From assembly GCF_008369915.1 (NCBI RefSeq), contig NZ_VSRN01000001.1:5452501-5516500 (forward strand): a stretch of DNA of 64,000 nt, given 5' to 3'. Positions 7,750 through 15,291 of the stretch are shown one piece after another. Source of the DNA: Dyadobacter sp. UC 10 (GTDB lineage Bacteria > Bacteroidota > Bacteroidia > Cytophagales > Spirosomataceae). Position numbers and translations under genes: made by a program. Below the pieces are notes generated by a model that saw nothing but the letters and a program-made list of their open reading frames with translations, was not told where the DNA came from and searched no databases. Each line of letters starts with the position of its first letter. The stretch's first letter is position 1.

Positions 7750-8118
7750 ATGGACATCATAGATATTTCTTACAACGCGGACGGATCAACGACGGTAACT
7801 TATTCGGACGGAACATCGAAAACGACCTTTCCGAACGGTACAGGCAACGGAAACGGGTACACGACAGGCGGCGGCGGTTCAGACACGCCGGGCTACACCA
7901 ATCCGGCAACGGGTGGTAAAAAATGGTGGGAAGTCGCGCTCGGTGTATTCCCTGCGATCATCACCGGCCTGTTTGGGAACAATGCCAATGCCAACCAATA
8001 CCCGGTCAACCAGTACCCGACCGGAACGGGCACCAATACGGGCGGCATGAATACAAACATGATCCTGATTATAGCAGTGGCCGCGATTGTGGTGATCCTG
8101 TTCATGAAGAAAAAATAA
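7750..8118 (+). CDS. Gly/Thr/Asn-rich tail-anchored small protein
   Basis: A 122-residue low-complexity protein. The start has a DGSTTVTYSDGTSKTTF-type beta motif that many Bacteroidota genes carry, followed by Gly-rich linkers, an amphipathic segment (KWWEVALGVFPAIITGLFG) and a C-terminal transmembrane helix ending FMKKK. No family assigned. The layout (short domain, flexible linker, anchor, basic tail) repeats the theme of the neighbours. Confidence 0.65.
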   Translation: MDIIDISYNADGSTTVTYSDGTSKTTFPNGTGNGNGYTTGGGGSDTPGYTNPATGGKKWWEVALGVFPAIITGLFGNNANANQYPVNQYPTGTGTNTGGMNTNMILIIAVAAIVVILFMKKK

Positions 8119-8156
8119 TAGCGTAACAATCTAAAAACCAAATAAATACAAATCAA

Positions 8157-8768
8157 ATGGCACAAGACGTAAAAATCATTGCAAACATTGGATACGTTAA
8201 GGGGTACAGTGGCAATGGAATGCTATTCGTAGGTAAGACCGAGGGAGGTACTTACATGGCCTTAATGAAGCACCTTGAAAACAATGTGGAAGTATGGAAA
8301 TACTACCGCAAAAGCAGAATTGAGTCGGGGATTGGCGGCGGGGATATTATCCTGCAATCTGATTTTAACTTTGCTTTGTTGACTGACATTGCATCACCTG
8401 AATTTGTAGCTGACGGAGAGAACGTTTTCCCAACTGTGGAAACCGTAACCAATGGCGACGAAGCACCGAGACTGTTCAATTTTGAACCTGCGTATACTGT
8501 AAAAGGTGAGGGCGTTTCAACGTCAGATATTGACAAGCTGAAAACGACAACACCCAACACACCGGGCAGCGCAAACACAGGCGGCACTACGACCAATCCA
8601 CCAGCGGGCAACACAGGCGGTTTGAACGGGCTTTTCCCGGCAGATTTCGGACTGATCCTGACCAACCCGGTTAAGTTCTTTCAGGACAATATCATGTTTG
8701 TGATTTTGGTTCTGGCCGCTATTTGGTTCTTCCGTCGCAAAAAGAAAAAACCGCTCTTTATTTTCTAA
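8157..8768 (+). CDS. Tail-anchored structural protein with Thr/Pro/Gly linker
   Basis: A 203-residue protein with a beta-rich domain (about residues 5-125), a Thr/Pro/Gly/Asn linker (about 128-158), a transmembrane helix (IMFVILVLAAIWFF) and a basic stretch RRKKKK before a short hydrophobic end PLFIF. The extra hydrophobic end after the basic patch is unusual among the set. A hairpin follows the gene. No similarity recognised; the beta domain plus mucin-like linker would suit a surface projection. Confidence 0.65.
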   Translation: MAQDVKIIANIGYVKGYSGNGMLFVGKTEGGTYMALMKHLENNVEVWKYYRKSRIESGIGGGDIILQSDFNFALLTDIASPEFVADGENVFPTVETVTNGDEAPRLFNFEPAYTVKGEGVSTSDIDKLKTTTPNTPGSANTGGTTTNPPAGNTGGLNGLFPADFGLILTNPVKFFQDNIMFVILVLAAIWFFRRKKKKPLFIF

Positions 8769-8798
8769 GAGCCTGATATAAAACCAGATCGGCAGGGC

Positions 8799-8843
8799 GC
8801 AAGGGAATAAGCCCCCTGTAAAACGTTACGGGGCGTTCCTTGC
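8799..8843 (+). terminator. Two-tier hairpin after the tail-anchored cluster
   Basis: GCAAGG (8799-8804) pairs with CCTTGC (8838-8843) and GCCCC (8811-8815) with GGGGC (8830-8834), with a small internal loop. Only a short T-rich tail follows, so it may be a weak terminator or a processing hairpin separating the membrane-protein cluster from the small basic gene. Confidence 0.55.
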
Positions 8844-8882
8844 TATTTCATTCAGTAATCATTTAAAAATTTTATACGAAAA

Positions 8883-9062
8883 ATGGCAAAGCCTAAAAAA
8901 TATCCAAAGTCGCCAAAGCAAAGCGCATCCCTGCAAACATGGGAGAATTACAAAGCTAAATGCGCCGCGGTTGATAAGCATAATTCTCAAATCGTTGCTG
9001 ACAAGAAAAAGAAGGAAGCTGTGAAAAAGCAGGTTCAGCAAATGAAGTCAAAACGCAAGTAA
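8883..9062 (+). CDS. Small very basic protein, possible genome-binding protein
   Basis: A 59-residue protein with 17 Lys and 1 Arg, beginning MAKPKKYPKSPK and ending KQVQQMKSKRK, with one Cys and one Trp. It is flanked by hairpins on both sides (8799-8843 and 9069-9102), so it could be expressed as a separate unit, perhaps in quantity. Small basic proteins of this size package or condense DNA in several tailless phages (for example microvirus J protein); that function here is inferred from composition and context only. Confidence 0.6.
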   Translation: MAKPKKYPKSPKQSASLQTWENYKAKCAAVDKHNSQIVADKKKKEAVKKQVQQMKSKRK

Positions 9063-9068
9063 ACCATT

Positions 9069-9102
9069 AAAAGCGGCTATACTTCACGGAATAGCCGCTT
9101 TT
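9069..9102 (+). terminator. Intrinsic terminator
   Basis: Perfect 12-bp stem AAAAGCGGCTAT / ATAGCCGCTTTT with a 10-base loop, placed 7 bases after the stop of the basic protein gene. Confidence 0.8.
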
Positions 9103-9122
9103 AAACCTTCCCGCTTAACACA

Positions 9123-9674
9123 ATGAGCACAGCGCAAACAGCACTTGACACAATCGAAAGACGTAATCTGCCATTCTGGAAACTTTATAAAGGGGCTGGA
9201 AATGACAAGGTTGCAGAATGCGATATTGAAGTTAACCCGACTTCTGATCCGAAGATTGCCTATCAACTGTTCCAGCAGGAACTGGAATACCGAATGAGTG
9301 AACCGGGGCAGTACCGTATTCACCTGATCCGGGTAACAAACGGCGACAAAGGCGCATTTAAGCACAATTTCACCATCACCGCCAATGAACCACGCATGAA
9401 CCAACAATTCAACCGAAACGGAAGCCCTGACCCTTACGACATGTACATGCGGGCAAAGCAAGATTTGGAAATGCAGATGCAAATGAACCGTATCGAAGAA
9501 AAGCTCGACACGTTGGGAAAAGCCATTGCGGCAGCGATGACCGAAGGGAAAGAGGACGACAACGACGCGTTCACGAAGTTGATTTCAATGTTTACCCCAT
9601 TGATTGCAAGTAAGATGAAAGCGGGCACCGCCGCCGCCCCGGCAATCAGATCAGGCGGTTTTTCAAACCTGTAA
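9123..9674 (+). CDS. Structural-block protein, beta domain plus helical coiled coil
   Basis: A 183-residue soluble protein: a mixed N-terminal domain (residues 1-100), a Met/Gln-rich helix around DLEMQMQMNRIEEKLDTLGK (about 115-135, possible coiled coil), and an Ala/Gly-rich C-terminus. No membrane segment, no signal peptide. It opens the transcription unit after the 9069 terminator. Unknown; it could be an oligomeric virion component or scaffold. Confidence 0.65.
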   Translation: MSTAQTALDTIERRNLPFWKLYKGAGNDKVAECDIEVNPTSDPKIAYQLFQQELEYRMSEPGQYRIHLIRVTNGDKGAFKHNFTITANEPRMNQQFNRNGSPDPYDMYMRAKQDLEMQMQMNRIEEKLDTLGKAIAAAMTEGKEDDNDAFTKLISMFTPLIASKMKAGTAAAPAIRSGGFSNL

Positions 9675-9707
9675 TTCACTCAATTTTTAACCCTGTCGTA
9701 TAAAAAA

Positions 9708-9965
9708 ATGGACAAACTCGAACTGGTAAAAAACTTTGCAGCCTCGATTGACAACGCAATCGGAACCGAGGAAACAACACAATTATTAACCGCCCTTACG
9801 CAGTTCGCCAAGGATTGCCCGGACGCGTTGCAGGAAATCCGGCAACTGGTAGTAGAAAACCCGGAAGTGTTCGACAAAATGTTGACACGCGAAGGGGTGG
9901 CCGACGCAAAATTAATGATTGCTCAGGTAGCGCAATACGCGCCCCTGATCGCACAAATGCAGTAA
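9708..9965 (+). CDS. Small all-helical acidic protein
   Basis: An 85-residue acidic protein predicted by eye to be fully helical, without Cys, Trp or membrane segments. It lies between the coiled-coil protein and the annexin-repeat membrane proteins. No family recognised. Confidence 0.65.
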   Translation: MDKLELVKNFAASIDNAIGTEETTQLLTALTQFAKDCPDALQEIRQLVVENPEVFDKMLTREGVADAKLMIAQVAQYAPLIAQMQ

Positions 9966-9995
9966 AAGAATATTCATCAAGCTAAAAATCAGAGT

Positions 9996-10424
9996 ATGCA
10001 GTACGTGAAAATAATCGAAATTCTAGCCCTTGTAATCCCCCTGCTCATCGGAGCTTCTAGCAGTCTTGTTAAGGGAAACAGAAAGTGGATTATCGCTATT
10101 GTAGCGTACTTCATACTTAAAAAATGGGCGATAAAAGCCGCAACGGATAAAGCTAAATCAGAACTACAATCAGCAGGCGGCAACAATCCGAATGCCCTGG
10201 CTACCCTTTATAAACAGGCTCTTAACTCATCCGGTTATGACTGGATGTTTGAATTAGATGGAACAGAGGAAGATTTGATTTACCAACTGGCCGCTGAGAC
10301 TACAAATTATAAAGCTGTGTTCGATTCCTATAAGTCACAGTATAATCGCGACTTAACCGCTGATCTCCAAAAAGAACTTTCAGCAACTGAATACCAGCGG
10401 TTTCTAACTATCCTGAACAAATGA
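9996..10424 (+). CDS. Membrane protein with annexin-like repeat, paralog A
   Basis: A 142-residue protein with one or two N-terminal membrane spans (residues 5-22 and 28-44). Its C-terminal domain resembles a single annexin repeat: GTEEDLIYQLA opening, then TTNYKAVFDSYKSQYNRDL and a closing LQKEL. The GT-E start and the AYKxxYxxDL core are the annexin-repeat hallmarks; the resemblance is by eye. It is paralogous to the next gene (shared TTNYxAV...YNxxY...L) and overlaps it by 4 bases. Annexin folds bind membranes, which suits a virion-membrane protein, but calcium binding cannot be claimed. Confidence 0.7.
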   Translation: MQYVKIIEILALVIPLLIGASSSLVKGNRKWIIAIVAYFILKKWAIKAATDKAKSELQSAGGNNPNALATLYKQALNSSGYDWMFELDGTEEDLIYQLAAETTNYKAVFDSYKSQYNRDLTADLQKELSATEYQRFLTILNK

Positions 10425-10765
10425 CAAAGAAAGAGAAAGAGCAACTTCTAATAGTCGGCGGTGTGCTGGCCGTGGTGCTACTGCTTTCCAGAAAGTCAGG
10501 CAGTAAAACAATTGACGTGACAAGTGATTTTGTAATTGAAGCGTACCGTGATCTGATCACGTCGCCGTCTGATATGACCTATCAGGGCGTTCCGCTGCAC
10601 ATTTACCTTGCCCGTAATACAACCAATTACGATGCGGTGAAATATGCCTACAACTCAACGTATGGCGGCAATTTTACCGAGGAACTTACAAGCCGGTTAG
10701 CCGGTCAAAAGCTGGCCGATTATGTGGCCGAACTGTTAAAAACTGGTCAGTTGATAACCCCTTAA
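10421..10765 (+). CDS. Membrane protein with annexin-like repeat, paralog B
   Basis: A 114-residue protein: basic start MTKKEKEQ, one N-terminal span (LLIVGGVLAVVLLL), then a domain in which TTNYDAVKYAYNSTYGGNF followed by EELTSRLAG lines up with the annexin-like part of the preceding gene. It starts in an ATGA overlap with that gene, so the pair is a tandem duplication whose products could form a hetero-oligomer. Confidence 0.7.
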   Translation: MTKKEKEQLLIVGGVLAVVLLLSRKSGSKTIDVTSDFVIEAYRDLITSPSDMTYQGVPLHIYLARNTTNYDAVKYAYNSTYGGNFTEELTSRLAGQKLADYVAELLKTGQLITP

Positions 10766-10766
10766 A

Positions 10767-11291
10767 ATGGCAAACCTGACAGTTCAAAATAGTACCCTGA
10801 ATTTCCTTGCCGACGTAGAAGGTTTTATACCTGTCGCCAAGTGGGATTACAAACAGTGGTCAATTGGCTACGGTACCGGGATCATGCCAAACGGCAGGCC
10901 GGTAAAGGCCGGGGATACAGTCACGAAAGCGGAAGCGTGGCAAATGCTGATCCGCGACGCGCCGTTACGCGGGGCGAGTGTAAATAGATATGTGACAAGC
11001 AATATCAACCAAAACCAGTTTGACGCGCTGGTTTCTTTCGTGTACAATTTCGGTGCGGGCGCATTGGCCGATAGTACGCTTTTGAAAAGAGTGAATGAAA
11101 ACCCACTGAACTATCAGGCTATTTCAACCGAGTTTAGAAAATGGATTAATGCCGGTGGTGTGCCCCAACAAGGGCTGATCGATCGCAGGGAAAAAGAGAT
11201 ACGTCTCTACGAAAGCGGATCAGTTGCACCAACAAATTTTATATGGCTGATCCTGATTGGTGCATTCATGTTCTTAGCCCTTAAAAAATGA
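10767..11291 (+). CDS. GH24 phage lysozyme with C-terminal membrane anchor
   Basis: A 174-residue muramidase cutting the beta-1,4 bond between MurNAc and GlcNAc. Glu18 (DVEGF) and Asp27 (KWDYK) fit the catalytic acid and Asp of the T4-lysozyme family, followed by WSIGYGTG; QFDALVSFVYNFGAGAL and the RR/E motif RREKEIRLY are family signatures. Unlike soluble endolysins or SAR endolysins (anchored at the N-terminus), the last ~20 residues form a transmembrane helix (FIWLILIGAFMFLAL) with basic end KK. It overlaps the holin gene by 4 bases. A C-terminal anchor suggests either a virion-membrane entry lysozyme, as for PRD1-type phages, or a membrane-held endolysin. Confidence 0.85.
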   Translation: MANLTVQNSTLNFLADVEGFIPVAKWDYKQWSIGYGTGIMPNGRPVKAGDTVTKAEAWQMLIRDAPLRGASVNRYVTSNINQNQFDALVSFVYNFGAGALADSTLLKRVNENPLNYQAISTEFRKWINAGGVPQQGLIDRREKEIRLYESGSVAPTNFIWLILIGAFMFLALKK

Positions 11292-11815
11292 TTTCGTTAC
11301 TGAAATACTACCTCACTTCTATGTATGCAAAGGGCTATGCAGTTTTAGCGATCTGGCTCACAATATTCCGTGAACTGTTCGCAAAGTATGTTTTTAACGA
11401 TTGGGAATTTTTCAGGTTCCTGTTTGTGCTGATTGTCGCTGATACTGTTTTTGCAATGTGGAAAATAGTGAGAAAGGAAGGCTGGCGGGCGTTGAGTTTC
11501 AAAGAAGCCAACGGGTTGCTGGTAAAATGCTTTCTGTATTTCGGTGTATTGGTACTCGCTCACTCGCTGGGAAACTTCACCATTCACGGAAAGCCCTTCA
11601 CCTACTTTACTTGGATAGACTATTTCCTGTACTCCTACATGATCGCAAAGGAGGCTATGAGCGTGGCGAAGAATATCAACGCTATAAAACCCGATTGGGT
11701 ACCCAAATGGGTAATTGAACGGCTCGATAAATTTCAGCAAACCGGCAAATTGGAAGACTTGGCAAAGGACAAAGACGAGCCGCCCAAACCACAGGAACCA
11801 CAACTTAACTCTTAA
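11288..11815 (+). CDS. Phage holin (holin family 4-like)
   Basis: A 175-residue protein with three to four hydrophobic segments (about residues 15-30, 40-57, 78-96, 108-122) and a long charged, Pro-rich cytoplasmic tail. The order LFVLIVADTVFAMWK, KEANGLLVKCFLYF and the last span before NINAI matches the phage_holin_4 type of Bacteroidota and Firmicutes phages. Expected to form the inner-membrane lesion that lets the muralytic enzymes act. It sits between lysozyme and amidase, which supports the role. Confidence 0.8.
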   Translation: MISLLKYYLTSMYAKGYAVLAIWLTIFRELFAKYVFNDWEFFRFLFVLIVADTVFAMWKIVRKEGWRALSFKEANGLLVKCFLYFGVLVLAHSLGNFTIHGKPFTYFTWIDYFLYSYMIAKEAMSVAKNINAIKPDWVPKWVIERLDKFQQTGKLEDLAKDKDEPPKPQEPQLNS

Positions 11816-11820
11816 TAGCA

Positions 11821-12387
11821 ATGGCAGCAAAAAAAGAAAAGCGCAACATTATTTTAACAGCCGGGCACTACGGTTTCAAATCGGGTGCGTGGCGTTCATG
11901 GTTTGACGAAGGGACGGAAACGATCATACTTCGCGACCTGCTTACCAAGGCTTTACGCAAGCGCAATATCAAGGTTACAAACGACAGTAACCACGAGCGC
12001 ACCGGGAATGTGATCCGCTGGGTTAATCAGGATGCCGCCGAAACTGATCTACTGATTGAAATCCATTTCAATGCGGTGGACAATCCCAACCCGTCCGGGG
12101 TAGAATGCTTTGTACAGCTTTACGAGCCTTCGGACTTTGAAAAGAAGGTAGCAACTGAGTTATGCGAGGCAATCGAAACTACGTTGAATATCCCTAACAG
12201 GGGCGTTAAAACACCGCCATATTCCCAACACAGGACAATTGGCATAATAGACCGCACCAAAGTACAGGCGGTTCTTTTGGAAGTCTGCTTTATGTCCAAC
12301 CCGTCGGACGTGAACAAGTACCGCGACAACCTGGGGGAACTAGTGACAGGAATCTCAAACGTCATTTTCAACAACGCGCCGCTATGA
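11821..12387 (+). CDS. N-acetylmuramoyl-L-alanine amidase (Amidase_3)
   Basis: A 188-residue zinc amidase cleaving the bond between MurNAc and the stem peptide. The zinc ligands are visible as TAGH (His16), a following Glu in DEGTET (about residue 33), IEIHFNA (His near 82) and the catalytic Glu in VLLEVCFMSNP. Length equals a bare catalytic domain; no signal peptide, so export would depend on the holin. Starts 5 bases after the holin and overlaps the next gene by 4 bases. With GH24 this gives the element two different wall-cutting activities. Confidence 0.9.
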   Translation: MAAKKEKRNIILTAGHYGFKSGAWRSWFDEGTETIILRDLLTKALRKRNIKVTNDSNHERTGNVIRWVNQDAAETDLLIEIHFNAVDNPNPSGVECFVQLYEPSDFEKKVATELCEAIETTLNIPNRGVKTPPYSQHRTIGIIDRTKVQAVLLEVCFMSNPSDVNKYRDNLGELVTGISNVIFNNAPL

Positions 12388-12647
12388 TCCCAAACCCGAA
12401 AATTATCAAAACAGCCGGGGCGGTCCTTTCGGCAATCCGTCCTTTCTTCTTCGCCGTGCTGGGCGGTGTGGTGGTAGGCGCATTTCAGAAATGCGAAAAG
12501 CAACAGCCGGTCAACCTCATTGTAACCAATCAGCAATATGAAAAACAGATTTCCGACTTGCGGGTTAAGCAAGATTCTATCAACGCTGTTTTGCCTGATA
12601 TGGCTGAATCAGTCCGGTATATGTCAGAACGGTACAAGCCCAAATGA
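12384..12647 (+). CDS. Spanin-like protein: N-terminal TM plus coiled coil
   Basis: An 87-residue protein with a transmembrane segment (RPFFFAVLGGVVVGAF, about residues 19-34), a Cys just after it, and a polar helical tail (QQYEKQISDLRVKQDSINAV) likely to form a coiled coil outside the inner membrane. The layout and position after holin and amidase are those of an i-spanin (Rz). The next gene starts inside it in another frame, as Rz1 does in Rz. Sequence similarity to Rz is not evident, so the call rests on architecture. Confidence 0.6.
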   Translation: MIPNPKIIKTAGAVLSAIRPFFFAVLGGVVVGAFQKCEKQQPVNLIVTNQQYEKQISDLRVKQDSINAVLPDMAESVRYMSERYKPK

Positions 12648-12939
12648 AGCATTTTCGACAGGCTTTGATCTGGCGGCGCACTTGCCGGAAATAGTCCGGG
12701 ATTTAAAAGTTTGCGACCTGATCAAGATCGAACGGGACACGCAGGCCAAATACATTACCAGTCTCACCGGGCAGTTGAATGTCGAAATTACCCGGCGAGG
12801 GAAAGCAGAGACAGCAGCGGCCAAAGCTGAAAAGGAACGGGACAAATTCAAACAAAAAGCAAAAAGGCGGGGGAAGGCAGTAGTGGTAATTGTGGCCGCT
12901 GTAATTGCGAAAACCGCTGTAACTATTCTAACCAGATGA
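12538..12939 (+). CDS. Overlapping-frame coiled-coil membrane protein (possible spanin partner)
   Basis: A protein of up to 133 residues whose frame begins 110 bases inside the preceding gene. From the ATG at 12538 the product starts with a hydrophobic, signal-like stretch (ILSTLFCLIWL) ending near GICQ, then a helical region rich in Lys/Glu/Ala (AETAAAKAEKERDKFKQKAK) and a C-terminal membrane helix (AVVVIVAAVIAKTAVTIL). The start is uncertain: downstream alternatives near 12682 (TTG) would remove the signal-like part. It overlaps the next gene by 4 bases. Spanin partner or membrane coiled-coil protein are both possible. Confidence 0.55.
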   Translation: MKNRFPTCGLSKILSTLFCLIWLNQSGICQNGTSPNEAFSTGFDLAAHLPEIVRDLKVCDLIKIERDTQAKYITSLTGQLNVEITRRGKAETAAAKAEKERDKFKQKAKRRGKAVVVIVAAVIAKTAVTILTR

Positions 12940-13127
12940 AAACAGAGCACATTATTTTTTTTATCATCCTGTTTTTGATTTTCCGCAGCCGGAAAGCGCA
13001 GGTAGTAGCCGGAACAGATACCCGTGTAATGTCAACCAATGAATCACTTCTACGCAGGGATATGGACGAAAAGTTTGCGATGCTGGAAGCTGAAATTGAA
13101 GAATTGAAAAATTCACCCTTCGCGTAA
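12936..13127 (+). CDS. Small N-terminally anchored helical protein
   Basis: A 63-residue protein: a hydrophobic start (HIIFFIILFLIF) followed by RSRK and a helical, acidic C-terminus (LEAEIEELKNS) likely to form a short coiled coil. Starts in an ATGA overlap with the previous gene. No family; it completes a run of three small coiled-coil membrane proteins between the amidase and the spike. Confidence 0.65.
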   Translation: MKTEHIIFFIILFLIFRSRKAQVVAGTDTRVMSTNESLLRRDMDEKFAMLEAEIEELKNSPFA

Positions 13128-13148
13128 TTCATCACTTAAAAACCAAAT

Positions 13149-15278
13149 ATGAAAAAGTTAGTTTCACTCCTGTTATTACAGTTTTTTGCCCTGACTGCAT
13201 TCAGTCAGGCACCCGATACGACGACGTTTGAAAAGAAAGCCCGGTACCGTATTGGCCGGATCAGGGACAATACAATTCGGGCAATCACCCCGGCAGATTT
13301 CAGGAATGCTTTCAAAGCAATTACTGATTTGGCCGTTAAGCGTGCTCCCTACCTGACAATGAAAGAATTACGTGCTGGCCAGGCAGATACGGCGCAGGTG
13401 GTCAATATCAATGACGGGGTAAGGTCAGGTACTTTCATTTATTCACCAACAAGCAATGCAGCCGACGACTCAGCTATGGTTATCCGGCACGGGAACCGCA
13501 GGTACATAAGGCAGTACGAATATGTCAGGCCGGAGTATTTCGGCGCAGTTGGCGACGGCGTGACCGACGATATTGTAGCTATTAACAAGGCAATTGCTTT
13601 TCAAAAGGGGGATGTTAAATTCTCTTCAAAGACCTATGTGATCGGCGCACCGATCAGGTTGCAGCGCGGTGTACGGCTGATTGGTACCGGAAATAGGGAA
13701 ACAATCGCAAGCCGCTCCACGCGGATATTCTTAAAAGCTGGATCAAATTGTGAAATGCTCAATACTCCCTTTGCAAGAGGCGAAGGCGCAACGCACTACA
13801 TGGAGTTGCAGGGAATTTATTTCGACGGGAACGGGGTCAACCAAACGGCGGCGAATGTTGCAATTAACTTTCAAGGCGTTTGGGTAACGTCGGGCATTAA
13901 GGATGTTTTCATTGCAAACACAAAAGGTACGTCCCTTGCTATTGGCAACGGGTCAGATTTGCACGTGGAAAACCTTTGGGTGTCCAATGCAATTATTGAA
14001 GATTCCACGCGGTATGCTGTTGAAGTGAACAAGGATGTAGCAAGTCCGAACCTGTTCGGGCTTATCTACATGGAAGATATTTATATCGAAAATATAAAAA
14101 ATAAGAATTACGGTGATCCACGCAACACGCAAGCCGACCGGGGGAATGGGATGTTGATCAAGCGCGTAAACACGATTAACATCATGGATGTCCATTTGGA
14201 AGGGGTAGCACGAATGATTGATTTGTCAGCTAATGACGTGGTGAATATTGTTAAAATTTCAGCTTCTCATTGCGGAAAAGCAATCTATGCGGACGGTGGT
14301 TTGATACGTTCGTTGAACGAAAGCAAAATAGTCAATATTGGTCCGCAACGGCTCTATAATACTGTTGGGTACAGGCACCGAACAGCGACCGGCTTTAATT
14401 CAAATGAATTTCCTGACTATGCCCAACCGAGTAGCGAAACCGCTGGGAACCCTCCATTTTTAATTGTTAGTTCGTTGAGCGCACCCAACAAACTACCGGC
14501 CACGGATGTATTAAATACTTTAAGGATACTAAGGGGCGGTGCTACTTCCCCACAGACGATACGCATTCAGGCTTCCTCGAATGCGTCCGAAACAGCCTTT
14601 ATTAAAACAAACGGAAGGTATACCGAATTAGGGTCAAGCTACGCCAACTCAGGGACAGACCAGACGGTTCTCAGGTTAGATGTACCAAACGCGGTGTCGA
14701 AGTCAGCAAGGATATTCGGGGATTTGCGTGTAGATACCGAATTGGAATTTGGCGTGTCAACCGACGCATTTACAAATGTTAACCGGATAGGCATAACATC
14801 GTTATCTGGACAAAACGCAGGTCAGGGACTTGGTTTTTCGAGGGTAGCAAATTCGCAATCAGGCGTTGACTTTATTACGACGGTTCGCCGTGCGGCAACT
14901 GATCCGACTTCAAACGCGGCCTATTTGGGGCAGTTCTGGCTTAACACTTCGTCGGGAAAATACTTTGTAAGTACGTCGGTTGGAAGTGTATCCCCTTCCG
15001 ACGACTGGAAGCCAATGCAGACACAAGTTACCCTTGGTGGTTCGGCGTCGTTGAACTTTCCGAGCACGGTTGCGGGTGGCTATGCGGATTTGACGATTGC
15101 GGTCACTGGCGCGGTTGAAGGGGATTACGTTTTCACCGGTGCGCCCAACAGAACGCAGGGGGAAGGCTATACGGCCTTTGTTTCAGCCCCGGATGTGGTG
15201 ACGGTTCGCTATCACAATGGAACGGCGGGTACAATCGACCCGACAGCTTTCAATTTCAGGATACGGGTTCAAAAATAG
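13149..15278 (+). CDS. Secreted beta-helix spike (pectate-lyase-like receptor-binding protein)
   Basis: A 709-residue protein. Residues 1-19 are a signal peptide cleaved before Gln20 (AFSQ). Around residue 128 the segment PEYFGAVGDGVTDD is the signature that opens the right-handed beta-helix of phage tailspikes and pectate-lyase-3 proteins; a long beta-rich region follows to about 430, and the C-terminal ~280 residues look like a separate beta-rich trimerisation or binding domain. Such proteins bind or cleave surface polysaccharide. A Sec signal peptide on a phage spike is unusual and implies export before assembly. It is followed after 13 bases by an N-anchored protein. Confidence 0.85.
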   Translation: MKKLVSLLLLQFFALTAFSQAPDTTTFEKKARYRIGRIRDNTIRAITPADFRNAFKAITDLAVKRAPYLTMKELRAGQADTAQVVNINDGVRSGTFIYSPTSNAADDSAMVIRHGNRRYIRQYEYVRPEYFGAVGDGVTDDIVAINKAIAFQKGDVKFSSKTYVIGAPIRLQRGVRLIGTGNRETIASRSTRIFLKAGSNCEMLNTPFARGEGATHYMELQGIYFDGNGVNQTAANVAINFQGVWVTSGIKDVFIANTKGTSLAIGNGSDLHVENLWVSNAIIEDSTRYAVEVNKDVASPNLFGLIYMEDIYIENIKNKNYGDPRNTQADRGNGMLIKRVNTINIMDVHLEGVARMIDLSANDVVNIVKISASHCGKAIYADGGLIRSLNESKIVNIGPQRLYNTVGYRHRTATGFNSNEFPDYAQPSSETAGNPPFLIVSSLSAPNKLPATDVLNTLRILRGGATSPQTIRIQASSNASETAFIKTNGRYTELGSSYANSGTDQTVLRLDVPNAVSKSARIFGDLRVDTELEFGVSTDAFTNVNRIGITSLSGQNAGQGLGFSRVANSQSGVDFITTVRRAATDPTSNAAYLGQFWLNTSSGKYFVSTSVGSVSPSDDWKPMQTQVTLGGSASLNFPSTVAGGYADLTIAVTGAVEGDYVFTGAPNRTQGEGYTAFVSAPDVVTVRYHNGTAGTIDPTAFNFRIRVQK

Positions 15279-15291
15279 AAAAACGGACAAA

